This document shows positions 1 through 8,375 of a stretch of 64,000 bases of DNA, in pieces. How positions within the stretch are numbered: the first letter of the stretch is position 1; every line of letters starts with the position of its first letter. The notes under the pieces were generated by a model, which saw nothing but the letters and a program-made list of their open reading frames with translations, ran no database searches and was not told the origin of the DNA. The DNA comes from an uncultured Acetatifactor sp. (lineage in GTDB: Bacteria > Bacillota > Clostridia > Lachnospirales > Lachnospiraceae), in NCBI GenBank assembly GCA_910584235.1, contig CAJTZD010000013.1:25247-89246 (forward strand), read 5' to 3'. The position numbers and the translations under genes are program-made.

Positions 1-394
1 GGATGGAAAAATACAGACCCGCTGCGATTCCCTCCCGGCGAAATGCTTCCAGAAATTCTCTGACCACATCCCTTTTACATGCTGCATTCCGTACACAGTG
101 CTCCGAGTAAGCGGTGGGCCACAGCGCAAATCCCTCATGGTGCTTTGTGGTCAAAGCCGCAAAACGGCATCCGGCACTTTTTGCCACAGCCGCCCACTGA
201 CCGCAGTCCAGTTCCCCAGGATTCCAGTCCTTTTCGTCAAACGGATAGAGCCTGGGCTCGTCCCCGTTTTCATGGTCGAATTCCCAATCTATTATTTCGC
301 TGCTGTGAAATTGAACCGTCGCACTGTTAAAGTGTATAAAAGTTCCCAGCCGCAGATTGATGAAATCCAGTTGATTTTTTTCTAGTCTATTCAT
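1..394 (-). CDS. GH29 alpha-L-fucosidase-like protein, N-terminal part (runs off the window)
   Basis: Only the first 131 codons are inside the window; the 3' end is cut off at base 1. The start is the ATG at 394-392, read MNRLEKNQLDF. The frame contains the family's substrate-pocket block LTTKHHEGFALWPT, then DVVREFLEAF and GLYFS, in the order and spacing seen in glycoside hydrolase family 29 (alpha-L-fucosidases, which release terminal L-fucose). No signal peptide is visible, so a cytoplasmic enzyme acting on imported oligosaccharides is likely. The ribosome site is weak (AAGAGAA). The catalytic nucleophile lies outside the window, so activity cannot be judged. It may belong to a sugar-use operon continuing to the left. 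Confidence 0.8.
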   Translation of the reverse strand, partial: MNRLEKNQLDFINLRLGTFIHFNSATVQFHSSEIIDWEFDHENGDEPRLYPFDEKDWNPGELDCGQWAAVAKSAGCRFAALTTKHHEGFALWPTAYSEHCVRNAACKRDVVREFLEAFRREGIAAGLYFSI

Positions 395-424
395 TTCTCT
401 TATTCGTCCCAAAGCAGCAATACC

Positions 425-454
425 GGAAGAATGCCCTCTCCCGGGCATTCTTCC
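425..454 (-). terminator. Perfect 12-bp hairpin between pgk and the fucosidase gene
   Basis: GGAAGAATGCCC and its exact complement flank a 6-base loop (arms 425-436 and 443-454). It lies about 110 bases after the pgk stop and just ahead of the fucosidase start. No good T-run follows on either strand, so it could be a weak terminator, an RNA-processing hairpin or a stabiliser of the pgk mRNA 3' end. Confidence 0.5.
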
Positions 455-493
455 GAACCTGGCTTAGATTTTCTTCAGGCTTTCTCGGCTTCT

Positions 494-588
494 CTTATTT
501 GTCGTCCGCTGCCGCAACGCACGGCGTTGCGAGCTTTGCACCTTAAGAAGTCGCCGCTTCCCTTATTTGTCGTCCGCTGCCGCAACGC
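494..588. repeat. 27-bp direct repeat copying the 3' end of pgk
   Basis: Bases 494-520 repeat 562-588 exactly, 68 bases apart. The second copy contains the last codons and stop of pgk (AAADDK), so the first is a duplicated gene tail left downstream. The outer copy also takes part in a small hairpin (GCAACGC 514-520 with GCGTTGC 524-530). Confidence 0.85.
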
Positions 589-1786
589 CGGGAAGTACTT
601 TGCCCTCAAGGAACTCCAGAGATGCGCCGCCGCCGGTGGAGATATGGCTCATCTTGTCGCCGAAGCCCAGCTGGTTCACAGCCGCCGCGGAATCACCGCC
701 GCCGATGATGGTGGTGGCATCGGTCTCAGCCAGCGCTTTGGCTACCGCAATGGTTCCCGCTGCCAGGGTAGGATTCTCGAACACGCCCATAGGGCCGTTC
801 CAAACCACGGTCTTTGCGCTCTTCACAGCGTCCGCATACATAGCCGCCGTCTTAGGTCCGATATCGCAGCCCTCTCTGTCCGCGGGCATATTCTCCACAT
901 CATAGACCTCCACTTCCACAGGAGCGTCGATGGGATTGGGGAACCCGGTAACCGTAGCGGAGTCCACAGGAAGCAGAAGCTTCTTGCCCAGCTTCTCAGC
1001 CTTTTCCATCATTTCCTTGCAGTAGTCGATCTTCTCGTTGTCCACCAGGGAGTTGCCGATCTCATAGCCCTTTGCCTTTAAGAATGTATAAGCCATGCCG
1101 CCGCCGATGATCAGAGTATCGCATTTCTCCAGCAGATTGGAGATAACGTTCAGCTTGTCGGCAACCTTTGCGCCGCCTAAGATAGCCACGAAAGGCCTTA
1201 CGGGATTCTCTACCGCATTGCCCAGGAAATTGATCTCTTTCTGCATCAGATAGCCCACTGCGTTCTCGCCGCCCTTTGCGGTGATGCACTTTGTAACGCC
1301 CTCAACGGACGCATGTGCCCTGTGGGAGGAACCGAAAGCATCGCATACATACAGATCGGCCAAATCAGCCAGCTCCTTGCTGAACTCCTCGCCGTTCTTA
1401 GTCTCTTCCTTGCCGCGGAAACGGGTATTCTGGAGCAGAACCACATCTCCCTCTTTCATAGCCTCCACAGCCTTGGTGGCGGCTTCGCCGGTGACGTTAT
1501 AATCGGCTACAAACACCACTTCCTTGCCCAGCTTCTCGGACAGTCTCTTTGCCACAGGCGCCAGGGACTCTTTCTCATTGGGACCTTCCTTTACCTTACC
1601 CAGATGAGAGCAGAGGATTACCTTTCCGCCGTCATCGATCAGCTTCTTGATGGTGGGCAGAGCGGCAACGATACGGGTCTCGTCCGTAATCTCGCCGTTC
1701 TTCAGGGGAACGTTAAAGTCACACCTCACCAGAACTCTCTTTCCCTTTGCGTTGATGTCGTCAACGGATTTCTTGTTCAAGCCCAT
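563..1786 (-). CDS. pgk: Phosphoglycerate kinase
   Basis: Makes ATP by moving the phosphate of 1,3-bisphosphoglycerate to ADP in lower glycolysis (cytoplasm). The 407-residue protein begins [11 protein letters not shown] and carries [11 protein letters not shown] (substrate-binding arginine and aspartate), [17 protein letters not shown] and the C-terminal nucleotide block IGGGDSAAA plus STGGGASLE; length is normal for the family. I chose the ATG at 1786 because GGAGG lies 11 bases upstream. A longer start at 1804 would overrun that site and has none of its own. It follows gap on the same strand with a hairpin between them, the usual glycolytic pair. Confidence 0.97.
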   Translation of the reverse strand: MGLNKKSVDDINAKGKRVLVRCDFNVPLKNGEITDETRIVAALPTIKKLIDDGGKVILCSHLGKVKEGPNEKESLAPVAKRLSEKLGKEVVFVADYNVTGEAATKAVEAMKEGDVVLLQNTRFRGKEETKNGEEFSKELADLADLYVCDAFGSSHRAHASVEGVTKCITAKGGENAVGYLMQKEINFLGNAVENPVRPFVAILGGAKVADKLNVISNLLEKCDTLIIGGGMAYTFLKAKGYEIGNSLVDNEKIDYCKEMMEKAEKLGKKLLLPVDSATVTGFPNPIDAPVEVEVYDVENMPADREGCDIGPKTAAMYADAVKSAKTVVWNGPMGVFENPTLAAGTIAVAKALAETDATTIIGGGDSAAAVNQLGFGDKMSHISTGGGASLEFLEGKVLPGVAAADDK

Positions 1787-1880
1787 TTTACCGAAAACCT
1801 CCATTTTAATATATTATTGGGATTGCTATACTTAAAAAGTTTCTTCATCCATAGTACATCATCCAACAACCCTTACACTG

Positions 1881-1913
1881 AAAAAGGAGCCCGGCCCATA
1901 AGACCGGACCCCC
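1881..1913 (-). terminator. Terminator or attenuator between gap and pgk
   Basis: Read on minus, a GC-rich stem of about 11 pairs with three G-T wobbles (outer arms 1902-1913 and 1887-1897, loop around ATAAG) is followed by TTTTT at 1885-1881. It lies 28 bases past the gap stop. It probably ends most gap transcripts, so pgk would rely on read-through or its own promoter. Confidence 0.7.
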
Positions 1914-1940
1914 TCAAGGTCGTCAAGAATTATCACTCAC

Positions 1941-2954
1941 TTATGCCAGCTCGCTGAAGTACTTAATGGTGCGAACCATCTGAGAAGTGTAGCTGTTCTC
2001 ATTGTCATACCATGAGACAACCTGTACCAGAGAGTTGCCGTCTTCCATCTTGGAAACCATGGTCTGGGTCGCATCGAAGATGGAGCCGTAGGTGCTTCCT
2101 ACTACGTCGGAGGATACGATCTCGTCCTCGTTGTAAGCGAAAGACTCGGTTGCGGCAGCTTTCATTGCTGCGTTGATGCCTTCCTTGGTAACCTCGCCCT
2201 TAACAACAGCTACCAGAATCGTGGTGGAGCCTGTAGGGGTAGGTACGCGCTGTGCGGAGCCGATCAGCTTTCCGTTCAGCTCAGGGATAACAAGGCCGAT
2301 AGCCTTTGCAGCGCCGGTGGAGTTGGGAACGATGTTGCAGGCGCCTGCGCGGCTTCTTCTCAGATCACCCTTTCTCTGAGGTCCGTCAAGGATCATCTGG
2401 TCGCCGGTGTAAGCGTGAACCGTGGTCATGATACCGCTCTGGATAGCAGCGAAATCGTTCAGAGCCTTAGCCATGGGAGCCAGGCAGTTGGTGGTGCAGG
2501 AAGCAGCGGAGATAACGGTGTCTTCGGCTTTCAATGTGTCATGGTTTACATTGTAAACGATGGTAGGAAGATCGTTTCCTGCAGGAGCGGAGATAACGAC
2601 CTTACGAGCGCCTGCCGTGATATGCGCGCTGGCCTTTTCCTTGGAGGTATAGAAGCCTGTGCACTCCAGAACCACGTCAACTTTCAGCTCGCCCCAAGGA
2701 AGATTCTTGGCGTCTGCCTCCTTGTAGATGGTGATGGTCTTGCCGTTTACGGTGATATTGTCCTCGCCTGCCACTACGGAATCGGCATACTTGTACTTGC
2801 CCTGAGAAGAGTCATACTTCAACAGGTGAGCCAGCATCTTGGGGCTGGTCAGATCGTTGATAGCAACTACCTCATACCCTTCAGCATCGAACATCTGCCT
2901 GAATGCCAGACGGCCAATACGGCCAAAACCATTGATTGCTACTCTTACTGCCAT
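1941..2954 (-). CDS. gap: Glyceraldehyde-3-phosphate dehydrogenase, type I
   Basis: Oxidises glyceraldehyde-3-phosphate to 1,3-bisphosphoglycerate with NAD+ in the cytoplasm, directly ahead of phosphoglycerate kinase in glycolysis. The 337-residue chain opens with the Rossmann motif [14 protein letters not shown], has the catalytic cysteine in [15 protein letters not shown], the STGAAKAIG substrate loop and the closing [15 protein letters not shown]. The start has AGGAGG 11 bases upstream and lies downstream of a good promoter. Length and motifs are those of the type I tetrameric enzyme. Confidence 0.97.
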   Translation of the reverse strand: MAVRVAINGFGRIGRLAFRQMFDAEGYEVVAINDLTSPKMLAHLLKYDSSQGKYKYADSVVAGEDNITVNGKTITIYKEADAKNLPWGELKVDVVLECTGFYTSKEKASAHITAGARKVVISAPAGNDLPTIVYNVNHDTLKAEDTVISAASCTTNCLAPMAKALNDFAAIQSGIMTTVHAYTGDQMILDGPQRKGDLRRSRAGACNIVPNSTGAAKAIGLVIPELNGKLIGSAQRVPTPTGSTTILVAVVKGEVTKEGINAAMKAAATESFAYNEDEIVSSDVVGSTYGSIFDATQTMVSKMEDGNSLVQVVSWYDNENSYTSQMVRTIKYFSELA

Positions 2955-3051
2955 TTTAGTTCCCTCCTAAAATATATTTTAAACTGTTTCGGCAATCCTT
3001 GTCCCCTTTTCACAGGACATGCCAGATTGTCAAACTTTTATCAACAAGGCT

Positions 3052-3080
3052 ATTTTACCCAATCTCAGGAGATAATTCAA
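3052..3080 (-). promoter_or_regulatory. Promoter of gap (sigma-A type)
   Basis: On minus, TTGAAT (3080-3075), a 17-base spacer and TAAAAT (3057-3052). It lies about 100 bases before the gap start. Confidence 0.7.
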
Positions 3081-3160
3081 GATGTAAATGAAAAATAATT
3101 TCCATATTTTCGGAAATTTTACAGTTTGTTTAGAATTAAGATAGCAGGCAGGATAATTTA

Positions 3161-3169
3161 TGATATAAT
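3161..3169 (+). promoter_or_regulatory. Extended -10 promoter of the PHP gene
   Basis: TG-A-TATAAT: a perfect -10 hexamer (3164-3169) with the upstream TG of extended -10 promoters. It points at the phosphatase gene 111 bases downstream, divergent from the gap promoter. No convincing -35 is seen. Confidence 0.6.
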
Positions 3170-3279
3170 ATCTATTCAGAAAGCAACACACCGGCTTTAT
3201 CCAGGGCAAAAACCCCCTGGAACCGCAATGTTGCAAACGATAATCTATAAAATAAAATACGATGGAAAGGAATATACTC

Positions 3280-4092
3280 ATGATTACAGCAGACTGCCAC
3301 CTGCATTCCTCTTTCTCCGGAGACTCTGATACGCCTATGGAAGAAATGGTTCTGCAGGGCATCGCACAGGGGCTTGATACCATGTGCTTTACGGAACATA
3401 ACGACTTTGAATATCCTGACGCAGAGGATCTGGACGGAAAGCTTTTCCTCTTGAACACTGACTCCTACCTTTATGAACTGGCAAACCTGAAAGAAAAATA
3501 CGCAGGAAAAATACGCCTGCTCTTTGGCGTGGAGCTGGGACTGCAGCCAGAGGTGGTGCGTCAAAATGCTGTCTACGCCAAATCCTTTGAATTTGACTTC
3601 ATCATCGGCTCCTCTCACCTTTGCCATGGAAAGGATGTCTATTATCCCGATTTCTTCCAGGGACGCAGCACCAGAGAAGCCCTGCGGGAATATTTTGAGT
3701 CTATCCTGGAGAATATTCAGAAATTCTCGAATTTCAGCGTATATGGGCATCTGGACTATGCCGTAAGGTATGCGCCGGGAAAAGACGAGTATTTATATTC
3801 GGTATACCATGACATTTTTGATGAGATTTTGAAAACTCTCCTGGATAAGGGCATAGGCCTGGAACTGAACACCGGCGGAATCAAGGCCGGTATGCATGAT
3901 TTCCATCCCTGCGTGGGTGTACTGAAGCGGTATCGGGAACTGGGCGGGGAAATCATCACTGTCGGCTCCGACTCCCATGATACAGCCCGTATCGGGGATT
4001 CTTTCGAGCGGGCCGCGGATGTCCTGAGGGAATGCGGCTTCCGGTACTACTGTGTCTTTGAAAAAAGAGCCCCGGAATATTTCAGACTGTGA
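3280..4092 (+). CDS. PHP-family histidinol-phosphatase
   Basis: A 270-residue protein of the polymerase-and-histidinol-phosphatase metal hydrolase family. The metal-ligand blocks appear in order: DCHLHSSFSGDS near residue 5, TEHNDFEYP, GVELGLQ, GSSHLCHG, YGHLDYAVRY, ELNTGG and VGSDSHD near the C-terminus. This best matches the HisK/HisJ type, which removes phosphate from histidinol phosphate in histidine synthesis. No other his gene is near, so another phosphoester substrate is possible. I chose the ATG at 3280, eight bases after AAAGGA; an upstream ATG at 3262 would leave that ribosome site inside the coding region. A terminator follows the stop. Confidence 0.85.
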   Translation: MITADCHLHSSFSGDSDTPMEEMVLQGIAQGLDTMCFTEHNDFEYPDAEDLDGKLFLLNTDSYLYELANLKEKYAGKIRLLFGVELGLQPEVVRQNAVYAKSFEFDFIIGSSHLCHGKDVYYPDFFQGRSTREALREYFESILENIQKFSNFSVYGHLDYAVRYAPGKDEYLYSVYHDIFDEILKTLLDKGIGLELNTGGIKAGMHDFHPCVGVLKRYRELGGEIITVGSDSHDTARIGDSFERAADVLRECGFRYYCVFEKRAPEYFRL

Positions 4093-4132
4093 CAGCCGCT
4101 TTGACCGTTATGAGAAAGCGGCGGCAGACTTT

Positions 4133-4160
4133 CGGCGCTCCAGATACACGGAGCGCCGCC
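4133..4160 (+). terminator. Terminator after the PHP gene
   Basis: CGGCGCTCC (4133-4141) pairs perfectly with GGAGCGCCG (4150-4158) around an 8-base loop, followed by CCTTTCT. It lies 40 bases past the stop. Confidence 0.7.
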
Positions 4161-4163
4161 TTT

Positions 4164-4376
4164 CTAATACCTTTTATATATGTCTCCACGGTTCCCGGCA
4201 TCCACGACATAAACGATCAGTTTTCCATTATCCACTGAATAGATAATCCGATAATCACTAACACGAAGCCGGTTTAATCCTTTATGCCTTTCCAAAGGCT
4301 TTTCCGCTAATCTTTCGCAAAATAGTTCATCTTCTATTTCATCATCAATTTGTATGCCTTTTAGCAAATACAGGAT
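4164..4376 (-). pseudogene. RelE/ParE-type toxin remnant, N-terminus missing
   Basis: The frame encodes about 70 residues with the C-terminal half of a RelE-fold mRNA interferase: HKGLNRLRVSDYRIIYSV, then GKLIVYVVDAGNRGDIYKRY to the stop. Family members have some 20 further residues at the front, but here an in-frame TGA sits at 4379-4377 just before ILYLLKG. No ATG or ribosome site precedes the remaining frame, and no antitoxin gene lies on either side. It is most likely a dead relic of a toxin-antitoxin pair; a TTG at 4367 could in principle start a truncated peptide. Confidence 0.7.
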
Positions 4377-4488
4377 TCAAGTCGTTTATACCAAAACAGA
4401 AACCACCAAGAATCTTTGACCGTCATAGGAAAGACATGCTCCGCCGTCCTGGGCCTGAGCACCACCCTGATGTCAGCCCTCTGGCCGC

Positions 4489-6177
4489 TCATTCCTCGTC
4501 ATCCTCCTCCAGCACCTCGTTCAGTTCTTCCCTTGCCTCCCTGATGGCATCGTGATCCCCATCTTTCAGCGCCGCCTCAAAGGCCGTGATGTAGCGGTCA
4601 AGCGTTCGCCTGCGGTCTCCCAGGGATTCCTCATACATCCGCTCTGCCCGCAGCAGCACCAGCCTGTTCTCCTCGTAATCCCTGGGCTGGATTTTCAGAT
4701 AGGCCAGTTCTTCCATGCGCCTTTTGACCTCTTCCTCAGTCATCTCGTTGTCCTGTCCCTTGATGATCATCTTCTTCGTCTCCCCCGTGGAGACCACCGT
4801 CACCTCCACCTCCAGCAGGGAATTGATGTCGTAAGTGTAAGTCACGTCCACGGACTCTCTCCCCTTTGGCCCCTTGGGGATATCGATCTCCAGCTCTCCC
4901 AGGAACAGATTGTTCCTGGCGAAGCGGCTCTCCCCTTGCAACACGCGGACACGCACCTTGCCCTGGTTGTCCCTGGCCGTATACAGCCGCTCTGTATGGC
5001 TTGCAGGAATGACAGTATTCCGTTCAATGATAGGGCAGAATCTGCCGTCCTCATACTTCCCCTCATCGTACTCCACCACCACCTCGGTGCCCAGAGTAAA
5101 GGAACAGACGTCTGTCAGAACGACCTCCTTGACTTCCTCCCTGCGCTCTTTCATGGCCGCCTGCACCGCAGCCCCCAGGGCCACTGTCTCGTCAGGATTC
5201 ATTTTCGTGTCCGGGAACTTTCGGAACAGCCTTATCAGGAAGTCCCTGACAATGGTAAGCCTGGTGGCACCGCCGATCAGCAGCACTTCATCAATGTCCG
5301 AAAGTTTCAGGCCCGCGTCCGCCAGGCTCTTCTTCACGGGTTCTCTGATCTTCATCAGAAGTTCCTCGCAGGCCTCTTCGTACTCCTTATATGTAATCTT
5401 CTGTTCCAGAGTCTCTTCCTTATATAAGAAGCCCATTCTGACTACATCCGTATCATTAATGGCGCACTTTGCATTTTCTGCCTCCCGGAACAGCCGCACC
5501 TGCTCTTTCTCAGAGAGGTTCTGCAGCTGCAGCTTCGCTTTCTGCAAAAACAGCTTCGCCATCACCTCCGTAAAGTCCTCGCCGCCCAGATAGTTATCTC
5601 CTGCTACGGCCCGTACCTCCAGGATATTATGATACAGTTCCAGAATGGACACGTCAAAGGTGCCGCCCCCTAAGTCGAACACCAGAAACCGTGTGTCCTT
5701 TGTTTTGTCATAAAGGCCATAGGCCACCGCGGCGGCTGTAGGCTCCGAAATCATGCGCTCCACCTTAAGGCCCGCCAGCTCCCCGGCGCGCTTGGTGGCC
5801 TTTCTTCTCTTGTCGTCAAAATAGGCCGGCACGCTGATAACAGCCTCTGTCACTTCCTCCCCCAGAAAGCTCTCCGCGTCCTCCTTTAGAGACCGCAGCA
5901 CCAGGCTGGAAAGCTCCTCCGGCCTGTAGTGCTTCCCGCTCAATATGTAGTCTCTCTCCGTGCCCATACTGCGCTTAAAGGTCTCGGCTACGGTGTCAGG
6001 GTAAAGGCTCATACGCTCCCTGGCAGTCTCCCCCACATACACATTTCCCTCACTGTCCACGCTGACCACCGAGGGCGTAAGGTTCTTCCCCAGCCTGTTG
6101 GGAATGATTCTCGGCCCCTCTTCCGTGAAATATGCGATCAAACTGTTCGTTGTACCCAAGTCAATTCCTACTATCAT
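4489..6177 (-). CDS. Hsp70-family chaperone, HscC-like
   Basis: A 562-residue Hsp70 that uses ATP to bind and release unfolded segments of client proteins. The ATPase signatures are clear: [14 protein letters not shown] at residues 4-17, [15 protein letters not shown] in the middle and [15 protein letters not shown] before the substrate domain; the chain ends in the acidic [12 protein letters not shown]. It is shorter than housekeeping DnaK and fits the HscC class. The ATG at 6177 has GGAGGT five bases upstream; the open frame before it (to 6363) is not coding. No grpE or dnaJ lies next to it. Two J-like proteins elsewhere in this window are candidate partners (inference). Confidence 0.85.
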   Translation of the reverse strand: MIVGIDLGTTNSLIAYFTEEGPRIIPNRLGKNLTPSVVSVDSEGNVYVGETARERMSLYPDTVAETFKRSMGTERDYILSGKHYRPEELSSLVLRSLKEDAESFLGEEVTEAVISVPAYFDDKRRKATKRAGELAGLKVERMISEPTAAAVAYGLYDKTKDTRFLVFDLGGGTFDVSILELYHNILEVRAVAGDNYLGGEDFTEVMAKLFLQKAKLQLQNLSEKEQVRLFREAENAKCAINDTDVVRMGFLYKEETLEQKITYKEYEEACEELLMKIREPVKKSLADAGLKLSDIDEVLLIGGATRLTIVRDFLIRLFRKFPDTKMNPDETVALGAAVQAAMKERREEVKEVVLTDVCSFTLGTEVVVEYDEGKYEDGRFCPIIERNTVIPASHTERLYTARDNQGKVRVRVLQGESRFARNNLFLGELEIDIPKGPKGRESVDVTYTYDINSLLEVEVTVVSTGETKKMIIKGQDNEMTEEEVKRRMEELAYLKIQPRDYEENRLVLLRAERMYEESLGDRRRTLDRYITAFEAALKDGDHDAIREAREELNEVLEEDDEE

Positions 6178-6219
6178 GCTTACCTCCACGTCACTGCGGC
6201 GATTTGCCCGCTGACTACC

Positions 6220-6228
6220 AGTATAACA
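6220..6228 (-). promoter_or_regulatory. Extended -10 promoter of the HscC-like gene
   Basis: On minus, TG-T-TATACT (6228-6220), about 43 bases before the start codon. No good -35 was found. The rest of the spacer up to 6454 shows nothing I can name. Confidence 0.5.
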
Positions 6229-6454
6229 CAACCATCGGCTATCTTCACGGAAAAAATGAGTTTTGGAAAAATTTAATACTTTTGGGGCAGATCCGGAGCT
6301 GCCTACGGGATTCCGACATACGATACCTGCCGTGTGGTGACGGGAAACATCGATACGTGACACTTCTGTCAGGCCACGGTACGGCTGCTCCTTTATATGA
6401 TAGAAAGCATCGTATCATGGTAAATTCAGGGCCTAACACAGCAATCGGCTTTCC

Positions 6455-7342
6455 TTATGAAAAAAGAGCCTTTCTTTTTACAAACTCCTCAATGCTCTCT
6501 GCATGGGAAGCCGCTTGCAGCCACCTTTTCAGGACTTCCTCGCTTTCCTCCGCTATGATCTCTTCCCGCAAGACCACAGGAACCGGCTCTTTCTCCTCCA
6601 ATAATTCCAATATAGAAGCCGCTCTCCCCTCGATCTTTCCCTCGATCTTTCCCTCGATCTTTCCGTCTTCCCTCGCATACGCTATCTCTTCCCATCTCTG
6701 CATATACTTCACCCCCGCTTTCTCGGACTCCCTGACCGCGCAGACTCTTCTGTGGATCCGCCGAATCTTCTGGCTGGCAGTGCTTCCCGCCATCTCGTCC
6801 GTAGTCTTTCCTATGTACTCCATAAAATCCAGGAACTCTTGGGAAAAGCTTTCCCGGTTCTTCCCTTTTGTATTGATAAATACCCTCAGGCTCCCGTCCT
6901 CCAGCCTCAGGTCAGGGCACTCCCTGCACACCCCATCGAATGTATAGCGGTAGAGCCCTCGCCCGAAGATGTCAAATGGCGCTATCAGGATAAAGCAGCT
7001 GTCGTTCAGGAGGTTGAAGTCCGTGCTTCCCGGCTCTAACAGCGATACGTCCAGCTGCGCCTGGTAGTAGCGGCTCCTCCGGATCAGGTTCCCGGTGTTG
7101 CGCTGCTGCATCTCGGCGTAGTATATAGTACCTTCCCTGTCCATTCCTACCACGTCCAGCCGCACCTGGCGCAGTTCGGGCGACACCCGCAGTTCTTTCT
7201 CCGTTTCCGTCTTTCCAAGCAGCTCTACCTCGTTCTCCAGCAGGATGCTGATGACCGCCTGGTAGGTCTCTCTGTCCTCCATCGCCTCATCGAACAGGAA
7301 CTTGTCCAAAAGGTTCAGTTTCTGCAGCTTCGTGTTTGCCAT
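6455..7342 (-). CDS. Rpn-family recombination-promoting nuclease (PD-(D/E)XK transposase-like)
   Basis: A 295-residue protein of the Rpn/PDDEXK transposase family, whose studied members cut DNA and raise RecA-independent recombination. The core nuclease signature is present: RLDVVGMDREG, then YYAEMQQRN, that is the acidic residue followed by E-x-Q, and RSRYYQAQLD after it. Near the C-terminus comes the slippery tract GKIEGKIEGKIEG, from a 12-bp repeat, typical of this family and able to change length. I chose the ATG at 7342 (AAGGAGGA seven bases upstream). That ribosome site lies in a hairpin arm, so translation may be restrained. An in-frame GTG at 7414 would add 24 residues. Confidence 0.85.
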   Translation of the reverse strand: MANTKLQKLNLLDKFLFDEAMEDRETYQAVISILLENEVELLGKTETEKELRVSPELRQVRLDVVGMDREGTIYYAEMQQRNTGNLIRRSRYYQAQLDVSLLEPGSTDFNLLNDSCFILIAPFDIFGRGLYRYTFDGVCRECPDLRLEDGSLRVFINTKGKNRESFSQEFLDFMEYIGKTTDEMAGSTASQKIRRIHRRVCAVRESEKAGVKYMQRWEEIAYAREDGKIEGKIEGKIEGRAASILELLEEKEPVPVVLREEIIAEESEEVLKRWLQAASHAESIEEFVKRKALFS

Positions 7343-7348
7343 GCTTCT

Positions 7349-7376
7349 CCTCCTTTCGGGATTACCTGAAAGGAGG
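7349..7376 (-). promoter_or_regulatory. Hairpin enclosing the Rpn ribosome-binding site
   Basis: CCTCCTTTC and GAAAGGAGG form a perfect 9-bp stem (arms 7349-7357 and 7368-7376). One mismatch and two more G-C pairs follow inside, around a 4-base loop. On the minus-strand RNA the second arm is the Shine-Dalgarno sequence itself, so folding should block initiation. Confidence 0.75.
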
Positions 7377-7541
7377 CGCTGAGAACCCGCTGCACTCCGC
7401 CTTATATCTTTCACGAAATCCCATGCAATTTAAGTTGTTTGAATGAAAAAGCACAGATTTCTGTTGAAGTAGGATGGGAATGCTTCCCTAGAATACGGAA
7501 CTGGCCGTATGGAGTTCAAGAGAATTTATGCTTTTAAAATT

Positions 7542-7570
7542 AGTATAGCAAAGGTATGGTGGGTTGACAA
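7542..7570 (-). promoter_or_regulatory. Promoter of the Rpn nuclease gene
   Basis: On minus, TTGTCA (7570-7565), a 17-base spacer and TATACT (7547-7542). The mRNA would have a leader of about 190 bases, holding a small hairpin (ATACGG/CCGTAT near 7493-7510) and the hairpin over the ribosome site. The rest of 7343-7704 shows no gene. Confidence 0.7.
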
Positions 7571-7704
7571 GTAAAAATTTTAAATTCTCTACCGCCCTTA
7601 CGATCAGGTATGCGATAAAATATAATTGTGTCGTATCAAAAAGCGTTAATAGCTTGCTAGGTCAGACCATCCATGACTGCCTCATGACACTACACCCTTA
7701 ACGT

Positions 7705-8127
7705 CTATCCGTTATTTATACAAAATTCATATACTTTGCCGGGAACAGGGTCATTTGTCGCTAAGTCGAATGCACAAATAACGCAAAAAACTATGCATAA
7801 AGCAAACAAAATCCACAATATGGCTCTTCCGGCCTTTACTCCGCAACCAGCTTTAGAAATCACTTTGGGAGATTTGGCAAAATAAGCACAGAGCCATATT
7901 GAAACTATAAACAAAAGAATAATAAACAGAATCATAACAACAGGACCACATATATTCGTTAAGAATTCCCCGAAGAATTTAGGTACAACTTCACGGTTGA
8001 ATATCATGGGCACTCCGGTCAGGTTGCTGAGTTTTTCCTCAAGATATGCGAGATACCCTCTGAAAATTGCAACTCTTCTGCACTGCATGGAAAACACATA
8101 TAAGCAATCCCATATCTGTCTGTGCAT
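7705..8127 (-). CDS. Small hypothetical membrane protein, possibly frameshifted
   Basis: I do not recognise this family. The frame gives 140 residues with two strong membrane segments: VVMILFIILLFIVSIWLCAYF in the middle, then AILWILFALCIVFCVICAF after a short loop with lysines. The N-terminal part includes AIFRGYLAYLEEKLSNLTG. The first ATG (8127) has no ribosome site. Just upstream, another frame (8203-8039) starts after AGGGGGG with a clean signal peptide and overlaps this one. The simplest reading is one secreted or membrane protein split by a one-base shift near 8090-8130, but two separate small genes cannot be excluded. Confidence 0.45.
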   Translation of the reverse strand: MHRQIWDCLYVFSMQCRRVAIFRGYLAYLEEKLSNLTGVPMIFNREVVPKFFGEFLTNICGPVVMILFIILLFIVSIWLCAYFAKSPKVISKAGCGVKAGRAILWILFALCIVFCVICAFDLATNDPVPGKVYEFCINNG

Positions 8128-8203
8128 ATACAGCCGGAATTGAATATAGAAACAATAAACTCAATAAAAATGTCGTAATACATAATATCTGTATTCTTTT
8201 CAA
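8039..8203 (-). CDS. Signal-peptide reading frame, TTG start, overlapping the next frame
   Basis: Starts at TTG 8203, nine bases after an AGGGGGG ribosome-site-like run. It encodes 54 residues: LKRIQILCITTFLLSLL, more hydrophobic residues, and a signal-peptidase-type site AVYA-Q. After about 30 residues the sequence loses character and stops. It is probably the 5' part of the gene whose 3' part is in another frame at 7705-8127. Confidence 0.4.
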   Translation of the reverse strand: MKRIQILCITTFLLSLLFLYSIPAVYAQTDMGLLICVFHAVQKSCNFQRVSRIS

Positions 8204-8239
8204 CTTTAATTACCCCCCTATCTGTGAAAGTCACCACTA

Positions 8240-8338
8240 TTATAACAGCCACTCTATAAACTCCCTCACTGCTCCCTGACCTCCTCCTTGTACATTTCTC
8301 ACCAGCAAATCAACCTTATTTGAATCTTTTGTCCTCAT
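8240..8338 (-). pseudogene. C-terminal remnant of a KdsC-type HAD phosphatase
   Basis: A 32-codon frame from an ATG at 8338 ends GGGQGAVREFIEWLL. The G-x-GAVRE-hydrophobic-E pattern is the usual C-terminus of KdsC-like HAD phosphatases and of the HAD domain fused to acylneuraminate cytidylyltransferases. No catalytic motif and no ribosome site remain. It sits at the downstream edge of the polysaccharide island and is best read as what is left of a deleted sugar-phosphate phosphatase gene. Confidence 0.5.
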
Positions 8339-8375
8339 TCATTTCTAAAAACACAATTTTTTTGCGCGTTTCTCT

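Noticed and set aside
431..1081. Plus-strand open frame opposite pgk
   Set aside because: It is the shadow of pgk in the opposite strand, with no independent start signal or family similarity.
4368..4488. Plus-strand peptide resembling a toxin N-terminus near the RelE relic
   Set aside because: The VVYTK-like stretch is on the opposite strand to the relic and hits a stop at once; a chance match.
6178..6363. N-terminal extension of the HscC-like Hsp70
   Set aside because: The extra residues resemble nothing, and GGAGGT precedes the ATG at 6177 that gives the standard Hsp70 start.
6455..7342. Complete insertion sequence around the Rpn gene
   Set aside because: No terminal inverted repeats or target duplication were seen; Rpn proteins are commonly stand-alone genes.
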